Made by a program: the position numbers and the translations under genes. Below, in pieces: positions 23,913-31,521 of a stretch of DNA of 64,000 bases. The stretch covers positions 124,001 through 188,000 of the forward strand of contig JACJYP010000002.1 in assembly GCA_020636045.1 (NCBI GenBank). The letters run 5' to 3'. The DNA comes from Lewinellaceae bacterium. GTDB taxonomy: Bacteria > Bacteroidota > Bacteroidia > Chitinophagales > Saprospiraceae. Within the stretch, counting starts at the first letter, position 1; each line of letters opens with the position of its first letter. The notes beneath the pieces were generated by a model. It was given only the letters and a program-made list of their open reading frames with translations, was not told where the DNA came from and did not search any database.

Positions 23913-25814
23913 ATGAATCGATTCATTATACCTGTGCTTTTGCTCGCCTGCCATGCCCTGAACGGGCAGGCCATTACCTGGCTCAATGGCTGCGTAGACA
24001 AGACGTATTGCTTAAACCAGGGGAGCTGCGCCGAAGGCGACGTATTTATCGTGGAGGATGCCGTGACGTCCTGTGTCAGCAGCCAGATCCTCAGTTATTC
24101 CTACATCATCGACCTGTTCAACAACGGCGGTGTCGATATTCAGGCCAGTAGCGATACCCTCAACGCAACATTCCCTGTCGGAACGCACAAGATCACCTGG
24201 CGGGCCTCCGACAATTGCGGAAACGTGTCGCAATGCACCTACCTTTTCACGATCGAGGACTGCCAGCCGCCGTCGCTGCTGTGTATCAATAGTCTGGCGC
24301 AGAGCCTCGATACAACGTGCACGACGACCATTAACGTCGAAGATTTTATCCTGAACGTATCGGATAATTGTACTCCCGACTCCGTGCTGCAATTCGGCAT
24401 GCGGGAGGTCGGCAACGGCAGCGGATTTCCGGCCGGGACAGAGATCGATTTCACCATATGCGATCTGGGTGACCATGCCATCGAGGTCTGGGTCATGGAT
24501 GAAGGCGGGCTGCTGAACAAATGTGTGGGCAACATCGAGATCCAGGACAATAACAACGATTGCGACTGCGGCCTGCAGGCAAATGTGTCGCTGCAAGGTT
24601 GTGTGCGCACCGGCGGCAATGTACAGGCCGATCACTATACCGTTTTTGCAGACGTGCAGGGGAATCAGGGCGCCATGTCGTTTTTCCAGACCACTCCCGA
24701 TTCCTGTTATGACTTCCCGGTGGAATTGCCACTCAATTACGGTTACCAAATGGCCGTATATGCCGGCCGGAATGACAACCCGCTACTGGGAGTCTCTACG
24801 TTCGACCTGTTGCAGACCACCAAACATATTCTGAACGTAGAGCCGTTCCAGACCATGTATCAGTGGCTGGCTGCCGATGTGAACGCCAGCGGGAGCGTGA
24901 CGAGTTTCGATATTGTGGAAACGCGCAAACTGATCCTCGGTATTTACGACACCTTCCCCAAAGTGCCTTCCTGGCGCTTCGTGCAGCCCCTCGATACACC
25001 GGGCAACTTCATGAGCACTGTGCGCGACACCTACTACGTATCCGTAACCCAACTTTTGGCGGATACCGCGATCACGGACCTCGATTTCGTAGGGGTAAAA
25101 ATGGGGGACGCCAACTTGTCGGCTTCATTTACAGGCGATCCGGATGATCGCGCTCCTGTTCCCCTGCAATGCGAAGACATGCTCATGGAAGCGGGCGAGG
25201 AACGGACCCTGGCGCTCCGCTGGCCTTATGATGCCACACTTTCGGGCTGGCAAATAGCGCTCGGGATCGATGGCGATCTGGCGGAACTGATAAGTGTGGA
25301 AGGGGTGCCCGACGATCAATATTATTTCAGGGATGGCGTGTTGCGCCTGTTGTGGTACGATCCCGCTGACAGGGTTTTGTCGGGCGATGAGGCGCTGCTG
25401 CGCATCACCTTGCGGGCAAAACAAACGGCAAGGGTGTCGCAGTTGCTGTCGCTGGAGCCTGGTGTGCTGCGCGCAGAGGCTTACGAACCTGCCGCAGACG
25501 GAAGAGCCGGTCGCCACGCATTGTCGCTGCGATTCGACACACCGGCCGGCGCCGAGATATTTCCGCCGCGGCCCAATCCTTTTTCAGAGCAAACGATCTT
25601 CGAGGTAGAAATGGGGCAGGCGGGCACGGTGCAACTCGACGTATTCGATCTGGACGGCAAAAGGGTGTATCGGCAAATTGAAGAAAGAGAGCCGGGCAGG
25701 CACGTTCTGAGGCTCGGCGCCGACCATCTGGCCGCTGCCGGCGTTTATATTTACCGCCTGCAGGCCGGTGACGCGGTGCTGTCAGGGCGCCTGATCAGGC
25801 AGCCCGGGTTTTGA
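23913..25814 (+). CDS. T9SS-exported multidomain protein with HYR-like, dockerin-like and cohesin-like parts
   Basis: The 633-residue protein has a signal peptide (MNRFIIPVLLLACHALNGQA). A Cys-rich HYR-like region follows (about residues 30-200; PVGTHKITWRASDNCGNVSQ). A segment like a type I dockerin lies around residue 315 (DVNASGSVTSFDIVETRKLI), then a cohesin-like β-domain (about 415-540; LSGWQIALGI to RITLRAKQ), and a type A sorting domain at the end (PPRPNPFSEQTIFEVEMGQA and GVYIYRLQAG). It is therefore exported by T9SS to the surface. The ATG at 23913 opens the signal peptide. An IS element lies about 270 bases downstream. Confidence 0.78.
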   Translation: MNRFIIPVLLLACHALNGQAITWLNGCVDKTYCLNQGSCAEGDVFIVEDAVTSCVSSQILSYSYIIDLFNNGGVDIQASSDTLNATFPVGTHKITWRASDNCGNVSQCTYLFTIEDCQPPSLLCINSLAQSLDTTCTTTINVEDFILNVSDNCTPDSVLQFGMREVGNGSGFPAGTEIDFTICDLGDHAIEVWVMDEGGLLNKCVGNIEIQDNNNDCDCGLQANVSLQGCVRTGGNVQADHYTVFADVQGNQGAMSFFQTTPDSCYDFPVELPLNYGYQMAVYAGRNDNPLLGVSTFDLLQTTKHILNVEPFQTMYQWLAADVNASGSVTSFDIVETRKLILGIYDTFPKVPSWRFVQPLDTPGNFMSTVRDTYYVSVTQLLADTAITDLDFVGVKMGDANLSASFTGDPDDRAPVPLQCEDMLMEAGEERTLALRWPYDATLSGWQIALGIDGDLAELISVEGVPDDQYYFRDGVLRLLWYDPADRVLSGDEALLRITLRAKQTARVSQLLSLEPGVLRAEAYEPAADGRAGRHALSLRFDTPAGAEIFPPRPNPFSEQTIFEVEMGQAGTVQLDVFDLDGKRVYRQIEEREPGRHVLRLGADHLAAAGVYIYRLQAGDAVLSGRLIRQPGF

Positions 25815-26080
25815 AATCCAGGACGGTTGGAGGCGGCAACAAGTGCATAGAGTGTCATGTGATGTCGGTAGCGCCCCGGGTCAAGACCATTCATGGCCGA
25901 AATACGTGACAGCCGGTCATAAATGACCTCCAGCAAGGTGGCGTAAACGCCGTGCTACCGACTTTCCGTACAGTTTTGGTATAGCAAAGGGAAAGTGCTT
26001 GCCCTTTCCTGTTTTGTACTGCCGACTGCCATCTGTCTCAAAATATATTTTACCTCGTTTTCACCGCAAGCCGAAAAAAC

Positions 26081-26122
26081 AGGAGGCCGTCTCACTAGTC
26101 ACGCTGTGAGACGGTTTTTTTT
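26081..26122 (+). terminator. left IS end, hairpin plus T8, inward terminator
   Basis: CCGTCTCAC (26087-26095) pairs perfectly with GTGAGACGG (26106-26114), and eight Ts follow on the plus strand. It would stop transcripts entering from the left. The T tract overlaps the transposase stop codon. Confidence 0.75.
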
Positions 26123-27881
26123 ATGCAAAAGCAAGAATTGGCTTGGCTTGGAAGTTTTTGTGCTGAGGTTCACGCAGGTGGCTCACAGCGGCAAAAAGGG
26201 TCAAAAAGGCGAATTTTAGTTGATATTCGGGATTTTGGGCGTTTGAGGGTGGTAAAACGGGCGGAAGGGGCACACTACGGGCTTGCTGAAGTTTAGCCCA
26301 CATCTTTTTGAAGTTATGGGCGATGGCTACGATGCCGAACTCACAGGTAACTTTTGGTAATCCTCGTAATAAGAATCGTTTGAATCCCCGGTTCCATTTA
26401 ATTTGGCCAAATACAGGTTCGGGTTCGATACAGCGTTGTTGTCGTAGGCGAATACCCTGCAGCGACCACAGGTTTTGGTGAGCGATTTGTTTGTGGCGTT
26501 GGAGGTTTGGATTAATCCTGATGATCCGATCGGTTTTGGCTTTATGGCATGCACCGCGCAAGGGACATCCCTCGCAGCGTTGTGCTTGGTAAACGCGCAC
26601 CGAAGAAGGGTAACCGTTTTTGCTTGTTACTTTGGTTGTATGGCGATAAGTAAGGTGCTGCCCCATAGGGCAAACCAAGTAGTCCTCCTGGGCATTGTAG
26701 TGTAGATTTTCTACCCGGAAGGGGTCGTTTTTTACTTTTTTAAGTTGCTCCTGATAAAAGCCCGGGTACTTCACATAGTTTTCCATGCTTTGGGCTTCCA
26801 GATAGTCATAGTTTTCTTCCGAGCCGTAGCCGGCATCTGCACTGGCGCGTTTGGGCATGGGTTGGTTAATTGAGGCGAGTAGTTCCCTAGTCTCTTCCAT
26901 GTGCGGCTTGAACGCCGGCATATCGTTGGCATCCTGGTGTATGCTAAAATTCACAATGAATTGCCCTTCTGTTCCAATCTGCGCATTATAGCCCGGCTTC
27001 AATTGACCGTTTTTCATGTGGTCGTCCTTCATGCGCATGAACGTGGCATCTTCGTCTGTCTTGGAGTAGGAATTGCGGCCATTCAACTTTTCCTCATGCA
27101 TTTCGTACTCCCGCAACTTGTCCAGGTGCTTGTCTTGTAATTCATTCATCTTGCGCCGTAGAACCTTGTCTTTGGGCAAGCGTTCCTTCAATTGCTCGTT
27201 CAAATCAGCAATCGTTTGGGCCAGGCGTGCGGAATCTTCTACCGCAGAGCGGTCGCCAGGGCCTTCTCCCTTGTCCTTCGATTCGGCTTCTGCCTCTTCT
27301 CGCTCATTCTCCGCTTCAATTTGATCTAACAGGGCATTTATCTTAGCCAATAATTTAGCCTTATGCCCCGACACGCGCTTAGCCCACACAAAGGTGTAAC
27401 GGTTCGCCACACTCTCGATCTTCGTCCCATCTATATGATAATCTTCCAAACGGACCATACCTTCCTCCACCAGGAAAAGCAACACCGCCGCAAAAACATC
27501 TTTGATCGTATCCTTCAATTGGCCCTTGCGAAAACGGTTGATCGTGTTGTGATCCGCCGTCTGTAGGCCGGTGAGCCACATGAAATTGACGTTCTCACGT
27601 GTGGCTTTCTCCAAACGTCGTGATGAGTACAACCGATCTATATACCCATACACCAAAACCTTGAGCAGCATCTTTGGATGGTAGTTACTCGCTCCGCCTC
27701 CCTCATAAGCGTTCAACAGACTATCCAACTGCATCCCATCTATCGCACGGCTTACTAACCGAACTATATGATCTTCCGCTACCAACTCTTCAAAACTCGG
27801 CATAAACAGCCGGCCTTGATGTTGCTCATATGGCTTGAACGTGACAACGTTGTGGCGCTTTTGCTTGTTTGTCTTTGCCAT
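26121..27881 (-). CDS. IS1182 family transposase
   Basis: The 586-residue protein begins MAKTNKQKRHNVVTFKPYEQ and has the order expected of IS1182 transposases. The N-terminal part reads PSFEELVAEDHIVRLVSRAI and ASNYHPKMLLKVLVYGYIDR. The DDE domain has DYHIDGTKIES, a charged insertion (about residues 190-270), and KRASADAGYGSEENY. A Cys-rich segment, CEGCPLRGACHKAK, comes before the last catalytic part EPEPVFGQIKWNRGFKRFLL. Length is normal and no stop or frameshift interrupts it, so it may be active. The promoter TATCTTTG lies only 4 bases before the ATG, suggesting a leaderless mRNA. A later start would remove the conserved FKPY motif. Confidence 0.92.
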   Translation of the reverse strand: MAKTNKQKRHNVVTFKPYEQHQGRLFMPSFEELVAEDHIVRLVSRAIDGMQLDSLLNAYEGGGASNYHPKMLLKVLVYGYIDRLYSSRRLEKATRENVNFMWLTGLQTADHNTINRFRKGQLKDTIKDVFAAVLLFLVEEGMVRLEDYHIDGTKIESVANRYTFVWAKRVSGHKAKLLAKINALLDQIEAENEREEAEAESKDKGEGPGDRSAVEDSARLAQTIADLNEQLKERLPKDKVLRRKMNELQDKHLDKLREYEMHEEKLNGRNSYSKTDEDATFMRMKDDHMKNGQLKPGYNAQIGTEGQFIVNFSIHQDANDMPAFKPHMEETRELLASINQPMPKRASADAGYGSEENYDYLEAQSMENYVKYPGFYQEQLKKVKNDPFRVENLHYNAQEDYLVCPMGQHLTYRHTTKVTSKNGYPSSVRVYQAQRCEGCPLRGACHKAKTDRIIRINPNLQRHKQIAHQNLWSLQGIRLRQQRCIEPEPVFGQIKWNRGFKRFLLRGLPKVTCEFGIVAIAHNFKKMWAKLQQARSVPLPPVLPPSNAQNPEYQLKFAFLTLFAAVSHLREPQHKNFQAKPILAFA

Positions 27882-27885
27882 GTCT

Positions 27886-27914
27886 CAAAGATAGCTCGAT
27901 CTTCGACTTTACAA
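27886..27914 (-). promoter_or_regulatory. transposase promoter (TTG-N18-TATCTTTG)
   Basis: On the minus strand TTG at 27914-27912 is followed after 18 bases by TATCTTTG at 27893-27886, 4 bases before the ATG at 27881. It is located between the right-end terminator hairpin and the gene. Confidence 0.65.
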
Positions 27915-27958
27915 AAACAAAAACCGCCTCATAGGTTTGACTTATGAGACGGCCTCCT
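27912..27958 (-). terminator. right IS end, hairpin plus T-rich tract, inward terminator
   Basis: On the minus strand CCGTCTCATA pairs with TATGAGGCGG (one G-T pair) around a 9-base loop, then TTTTTGTTTTT follows. It would stop transcripts of the DUF4295/rpmG/rpmB operon from entering the element. Confidence 0.7.
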
Positions 27959-27982
27959 AAAATAAGATCAGGTCGATACGGC

Positions 27983-28162
27983 TTACTTCACATCAGCAAA
28001 GAAATCCTTCACCTTGTCTTTGTGAATGATCAGTTGCTTGTATGTGTATTTGCCGGTGACCGGGTCTTTGATGGGTTTGATCACTTTGACGTGATCTTTA
28101 CCGGAGCCTGCGTTGGCAGCGCGCTGGGCAACACGGGCGTTTTTTGAAACTTTCTTGGCCAT
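27983..28162 (-). CDS. DUF4295 family protein (ribosomal-protein operon)
   Basis: The 59-residue basic protein reads MAKKVSKNARVAQRAANAGS, then KDHVKVIKPIKDPVTGKYTY and a tail ending FFADVK. It is the DUF4295 protein found in Bacteroidota just after rpmG. Its role is not established, but size, charge and constant position suggest a ribosome-associated function. It starts 34 bases after the rpmG stop. The IS1182 element begins 24 bases after its stop, so its natural terminator may have been replaced by the hairpin of the IS end. Confidence 0.88.
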   Translation of the reverse strand: MAKKVSKNARVAQRAANAGSGKDHVKVIKPIKDPVTGKYTYKQLIIHKDKVKDFFADVK

Positions 28163-28196
28163 AATCCTTTCGGTTTACGTGTGAGAGAATGATGGT

Positions 28197-28385
28197 TTAT
28201 TTGATCTCGCGGTGGACCGTATACTTGCGCATGATGGGGTTGTACTTTTTCAACTCCAGACGATCCGGCGTGTTTTTACGGTTTTTCTGCGTTACGTAGC
28301 GGGAAGTGCCGGGCAAGCCGCTGGTCTTATGCTCAGTGCATTCCAGGATGATCTGGAGCCGGTTGCCTTTGCTTTTCTTTGCCAT
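28197..28385 (-). CDS. rpmG: 50S ribosomal protein L33
   Basis: The 62-residue protein reads MAKKSKGNRLQIILECTEHK and then TSGLPGTSRYVTQKNRKNTP. It has the L33 pattern but only one of the zinc-binding Cys (Cys16), so it is the zinc-independent form. L33 is a small protein of the large subunit near the tRNA exit site. It lies between rpmB (70 bases upstream) and DUF4295 on the same strand, the usual Bacteroidota order. Confidence 0.95.
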   Translation of the reverse strand: MAKKSKGNRLQIILECTEHKTSGLPGTSRYVTQKNRKNTPDRLELKKYNPIMRKYTVHREIK

Positions 28386-28455
28386 TTTTTTAAACTGCTA
28401 ATTTTGAATTTTACGTACCCGAAGGTAGCAAAACAGAGTTTTTAGTTGAATTGCA

Positions 28456-28719
28456 TCAAAGATCGCCGGGCTTGTTGCCGTGGTAAACGATCTCGCCTTT
28501 TTTCTCCAGTTTTTTGATGTACTGGAACAAGCCCAGTTTGGAGATCGTGCGAATGGCGGAAGCGCTGACCTTGAGGGTGATCCACTCGCCGGTTTCCGGC
28601 ATGTAGAATTTCTTCGTCTGCAGGTTCGGGTAAAAGCGGCGCTTCGTCTTGCGGTTGGAGTGTGAGACGTGGTTGCCGGTGATCGGCTTTTTACCCGTCA
28701 GATCACATACTTTAGACAT
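28456..28719 (-). CDS. rpmB: 50S ribosomal protein L28
   Basis: The 87-residue product reads MSKVCDLTGKKPITGNHVSH and then SNRKTKRRFYPNLQTKKFYM, a clear L28. It ends with LKVSASAIRTISKLGLFQYI and a short tail. L28 belongs to the large ribosomal subunit. The ATG at 28719 was chosen; the frame is open further upstream towards the tRNA gene but that part has no L28 similarity. It is followed by rpmG and DUF4295 and is preceded by tRNA-Arg on the same strand, possibly in one transcript. Confidence 0.95.
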   Translation of the reverse strand: MSKVCDLTGKKPITGNHVSHSNRKTKRRFYPNLQTKKFYMPETGEWITLKVSASAIRTISKLGLFQYIKKLEKKGEIVYHGNKPGDL

Positions 28720-28806
28720 AAAATAATGATTTGAGTGTTCTAATTGAATGGTTTTCAAAAAATGAGTGTGTGAGATAAAGCCCACACACTCAAACACTTC
28801 TAACTG

Positions 28807-28882
28807 TGGTGACTCCGAGAGGACTCGAACCTCTAACCTTCTGATCCGTAGTCAGATGCTCTATCCATTAAGCTACGGAGCC
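28807..28882 (-). tRNA. tRNA-Arg (ACG), CCA encoded
   Basis: The minus strand folds as a cloverleaf: acceptor GGCTCCG with CGGAGTC, D arm with AGCTTAATGGATAGAGC, and anticodon stem TCTGA/TCAGA with loop CTACGGA (anticodon ACG). The T arm is GAGGTTCGAGTCCTC. The discriminator A is followed by an encoded CCA. Confidence 0.95.
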
Positions 28883-28905
28883 ATACCGTTTCCGGTTTTG
28901 GGCTG

Positions 28906-28913
28906 CAAAGATA
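28906..28913 (-). promoter_or_regulatory. -7 box TATCTTTG for tRNA-Arg (and perhaps rpmB-rpmG-DUF4295)
   Basis: Exact TAnnTTTG on the minus strand, 23 bases before the 5' end of the tRNA, with TTTG about 21 bases further upstream. No other box was seen between the tRNA and rpmB. Confidence 0.6.
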
Positions 28914-28945
28914 GCGCCCGGCCGGCCAAAAAACCAAACCCGGTT

Positions 28946-30589
28946 TTAAATTTTTGGAAATTTTCTGGACTTGATCACATTGCCCCTTCCGATGCTGAAT
29001 ACGTACACGCCGCGGGGCAGATTGCTCGCGTCGAAAACCACCGAATTGACGCCGAATTGCAGGGGCTGAATGGATGTCTCGTACAACTGTTGGCCCAGCA
29101 TATTGAACACCCGGAACCGGTAGGGTTCGAAGTTGGGCGTCTGGTAGTACACCGTGAATTCGTTTTGATCGGCGGAAGTCCTGATCTCCAGGATCTCGAG
29201 CGGGCCCACGATACCGTCGCAGAGGCTGCGAACGGCGTCGACCGAGTTGGCGATCTGGAGATAGCCGCCGGTCGTGGTGAGGCCATCGAGCGTGGGTTCC
29301 GGCTCCACGTTATCGAGCAGGATGTCGCGCACGCGGCGGGCGCAGCCTGCGGGATTGCTCAGCGCATCGCTGGTGAGTTTGTCGCACGACATGCTGTAAA
29401 GCAGCCCCACGGCGCCCGTGACGTGCGGCGTGGCGAGCGAAGTGCCGCCCAGCGTTGTATAGGTCGGGCTGGAGGTGCCGCCCGTGGAGTAGGTACCCTC
29501 TCCCGGCGCCCCGAGGTCGATCGAAACAGAACCGAAGCCTGTGCCCGGCATTTTTGCGCCCAGTTTGTTGGTATTGTTCACCGTGATCAGGAATTCGCTC
29601 TTGCAGGATGTGGGCATGTCGCCTTCCAGATCGACGTTGATATTGATGTTGGCCGTTGCGCCGACCCCGAGGATGCCCACTTGCCCGAGCGAATCGTACG
29701 TAGCGCACCAAAGCGGGTGGTCGTCTGCCTTTTCGCGGTCGAGCCCGAAAGAAGCGTTGGTGGCGACGACGAAGGCCCCTTTTTCACCGTTCGTTTCGTT
29801 GTACAGGCGCCGCATTTTGCCGATGTAGTAGTAGCCGTCGATGATCTCGGCTTCAAATTCGGTGTTGCTGATGTTCATCAGCCGCACATTCCAGTTGACT
29901 CCCGAAACGCCCGTTTCGTTGTTTCCCACCGCGCCGATCACGCCGTTGACCATAGTTCCGTGGTTGCTGGTGCTGTTGTGGTCGCTGTTGTTGCGCGCAT
30001 CCCAGCCTCCGAAGTCGTCGATATAACCGTTGTTGTCGTCGTCGATGCCATTGCCGGGGGTTTCCGCCCAGTTGTGCCAGCGGTTCTGTTCGAGATCGGG
30101 GTGGCTCAGCAGGGCCCCTTTTTCCAGCACGGCCACTACGATCGTATCGCCGTTGGGGGTAAGCCCTCCTGTGGAAACGTCCCAGGCGTCGGGTGCGCCG
30201 ATCAGCGTCATGTCGGACTGGCGCCACCATTCCGGGTCGTTGGGTTCGGTGCTGCGATCGGGTACCCGGTGGTTCCATTGGGCCAAACTAACGCCTTGCG
30301 TACGGCGGACTGCGGCGAGAAACGCAGCGGGGTCTATCCGGTTTTCATCGAAAGCAAGCAGGTAAATATGCCAATCCGGTGCTATGGCCTTTTTGATGGT
30401 GACAGGGCCGTGCGCCTGTTCGCCCAAAAGCGCGAGTACAAGGGCAGGGGAGGCCTGCGCATCCAGTTGTACCAGCAATTCGTTGTGCCGGCGCTCCTGA
30501 GCGGTGTTTTGTTCACCAAAAGAAAGTGTCTGGGCGGTCATCCGGCCCGGCAGGAACAACAGCGGCAGGATGTATACAAATAATTTCAT
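28946..30589 (-). CDS. S8 subtilisin-like serine protease with T9SS sorting domain
   Basis: The 547-residue protein has a signal peptide (MKLFVYILPLLFLPGRMTAQ), an inhibitor-like propeptide region (about residues 30-110), a peptidase S8 domain (about 125-420) and a type A C-terminal sorting domain (from about 465). His210 (SNHGTMVNG), the oxyanion-Asn segment GVGATAN, and Ser384 (GGTSLATPHVTG) are present. The catalytic Asp position holds Glu156, in VVAVLEKGALLSHPDL, where the family has D-[ST]-G. The enzyme may therefore be weak, altered or inactive. It should be exported through T9SS to the surface or medium. Confidence 0.88.
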   Translation of the reverse strand: MKLFVYILPLLFLPGRMTAQTLSFGEQNTAQERRHNELLVQLDAQASPALVLALLGEQAHGPVTIKKAIAPDWHIYLLAFDENRIDPAAFLAAVRRTQGVSLAQWNHRVPDRSTEPNDPEWWRQSDMTLIGAPDAWDVSTGGLTPNGDTIVVAVLEKGALLSHPDLEQNRWHNWAETPGNGIDDDNNGYIDDFGGWDARNNSDHNSTSNHGTMVNGVIGAVGNNETGVSGVNWNVRLMNISNTEFEAEIIDGYYYIGKMRRLYNETNGEKGAFVVATNASFGLDREKADDHPLWCATYDSLGQVGILGVGATANININVDLEGDMPTSCKSEFLITVNNTNKLGAKMPGTGFGSVSIDLGAPGEGTYSTGGTSSPTYTTLGGTSLATPHVTGAVGLLYSMSCDKLTSDALSNPAGCARRVRDILLDNVEPEPTLDGLTTTGGYLQIANSVDAVRSLCDGIVGPLEILEIRTSADQNEFTVYYQTPNFEPYRFRVFNMLGQQLYETSIQPLQFGVNSVVFDASNLPRGVYVFSIGRGNVIKSRKFPKI

Positions 30590-30698
30590 GTGTTGCGAAT
30601 TTGTTTGAATGGCGGAGATATGATAAAGGATTGTCCGGTCAAAGAAATGTTTAATGGGGGATAAAGGTTGGAAAGCGATCTTCAGAGTTTTGTTAAAA

Positions 30699-31508
30699 TC
30701 AGGCCAAATTTAAAGATTTTCGAAGCGCTAAAAAATAGTCCGGCGCCTGCAGGAGGCGGCTACCGTACCAGGAAAACAGTTCGCCGTCGACAAACGCGAT
30801 CCGGGTTTCAGGGCATACTTCACGGAACGCGGGCAAGTGTTTTTCGGCAAAAGGATAAGGCTCGGTTGACAAAAAGATCAGATCGGGTCGTGCGTTGCCG
30901 AGTTCACGCAGGCTGATCTCCGGATACCGCGTTTTGTGTCCGAACGCGTTGGAAAAGCCTGCTTCCACGAGCATTTCATGGATAAACGTGTCACTCCCGG
31001 CCACCATGTAGGGCTTTCGCCAGATCAAATAGGCGACTGAGGGCTTTTTTTCTGCTGAACTCCCGGCCCGCATCGTTTCAAATGCCGTCCGAATGTCGCG
31101 CACCATCGCTGTAGCGGTATCTGCTTTTCCGGTCAGGGCGCCGACCTGCCCGATCATGTCAAAGGCTTCGTTCAGGTTGCCGACGTCGCTCATCCATACG
31201 GGAAATTGCTCCTCGAGGCTTTCGATATGGGCGCGTTCATTCTCCTCTTTGTTCCCGATGATCAGGTCCGGCTCCAGCGCTGCGATCTTTTCTACATTGA
31301 TCGTTTTGGTGCCGCCGACCCGGGTTTTATGGCGAAACCATTCATCCGGATGTATGCAAAAAAGGGTGATGCCGACGACTTCGGATCCCAGGCCCAGGTC
31401 GTGCAGCAATTCCGTTTGCGAGGGCACCAGCGAAACGATACGGCGCGGCGGCCAGGCCTTCAACGCAACAGTTCTCCCCATTTGATCGGTAAATACCCTG
31501 GTTGCCAT
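30699..31508 (-). CDS. helical-backbone metal receptor, BtuF-like substrate-binding protein
   Basis: The 269-residue protein has the fold of ABC-type cobalamin/iron-chelate binding proteins: PRRIVSLVPSQTELLHDLGL, VVGITLFCIHPDEW, VGGTKTINVEKIAALEPDLI, then a backbone helix and a second lobe (YLIWRKPYMVAGSDTFIHEM, LIFLSTEPYPF). The start MATRVFTDQMGRTVALKAWP has no signal peptide or lipobox, which is odd for a periplasmic receptor; a cytoplasmic metal- or corrinoid-related role is possible. No ABC permease or ATPase is adjacent. It begins 13 bases after rlmB, so both are probably on one transcript. Confidence 0.75.
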   Translation of the reverse strand: MATRVFTDQMGRTVALKAWPPRRIVSLVPSQTELLHDLGLGSEVVGITLFCIHPDEWFRHKTRVGGTKTINVEKIAALEPDLIIGNKEENERAHIESLEEQFPVWMSDVGNLNEAFDMIGQVGALTGKADTATAMVRDIRTAFETMRAGSSAEKKPSVAYLIWRKPYMVAGSDTFIHEMLVEAGFSNAFGHKTRYPEISLRELGNARPDLIFLSTEPYPFAEKHLPAFREVCPETRIAFVDGELFSWYGSRLLQAPDYFLALRKSLNLA

Positions 31509-31521
31509 CGTACATGCTTTT

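Larger units (their letters stand above)
26081..27958 (-). mobile_element. IS1182-family insertion sequence, complete
   Basis: The element is 1878 bp long with imperfect terminal inverted repeats that begin AGGAGGCCGTCTCA at both ends. It carries one intact transposase gene on the minus strand. Each end also folds into a hairpin followed by an inward T tract. No clear target duplication is visible (left flank GAAAAAAC, right flank AAAATAAG). It is inserted between a T9SS gene and the 3' end of the DUF4295 gene, 24 bases after the stop codon of the latter. Confidence 0.88.

Noticed and set aside
25751..25936. 61-residue minus-strand frame left of the IS element, with LEVIYDRLSRISAMNGLDPG
   Set aside because: It overlaps the end of the T9SS gene, has no recognised family, and cannot be shown to be a transposase remnant.
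26073..27966. Target-site duplication around the IS1182 element
   Set aside because: The flanks (GAAAAAAC and AAAATAAG) share only A-rich sequence, not a convincing direct repeat.
28808..30583. Long plus-strand open frame opposite the subtilase gene and the tRNA
   Set aside because: It is antisense to a clear S8 protease and a tRNA, and its translation has the biased composition of a shadow frame.
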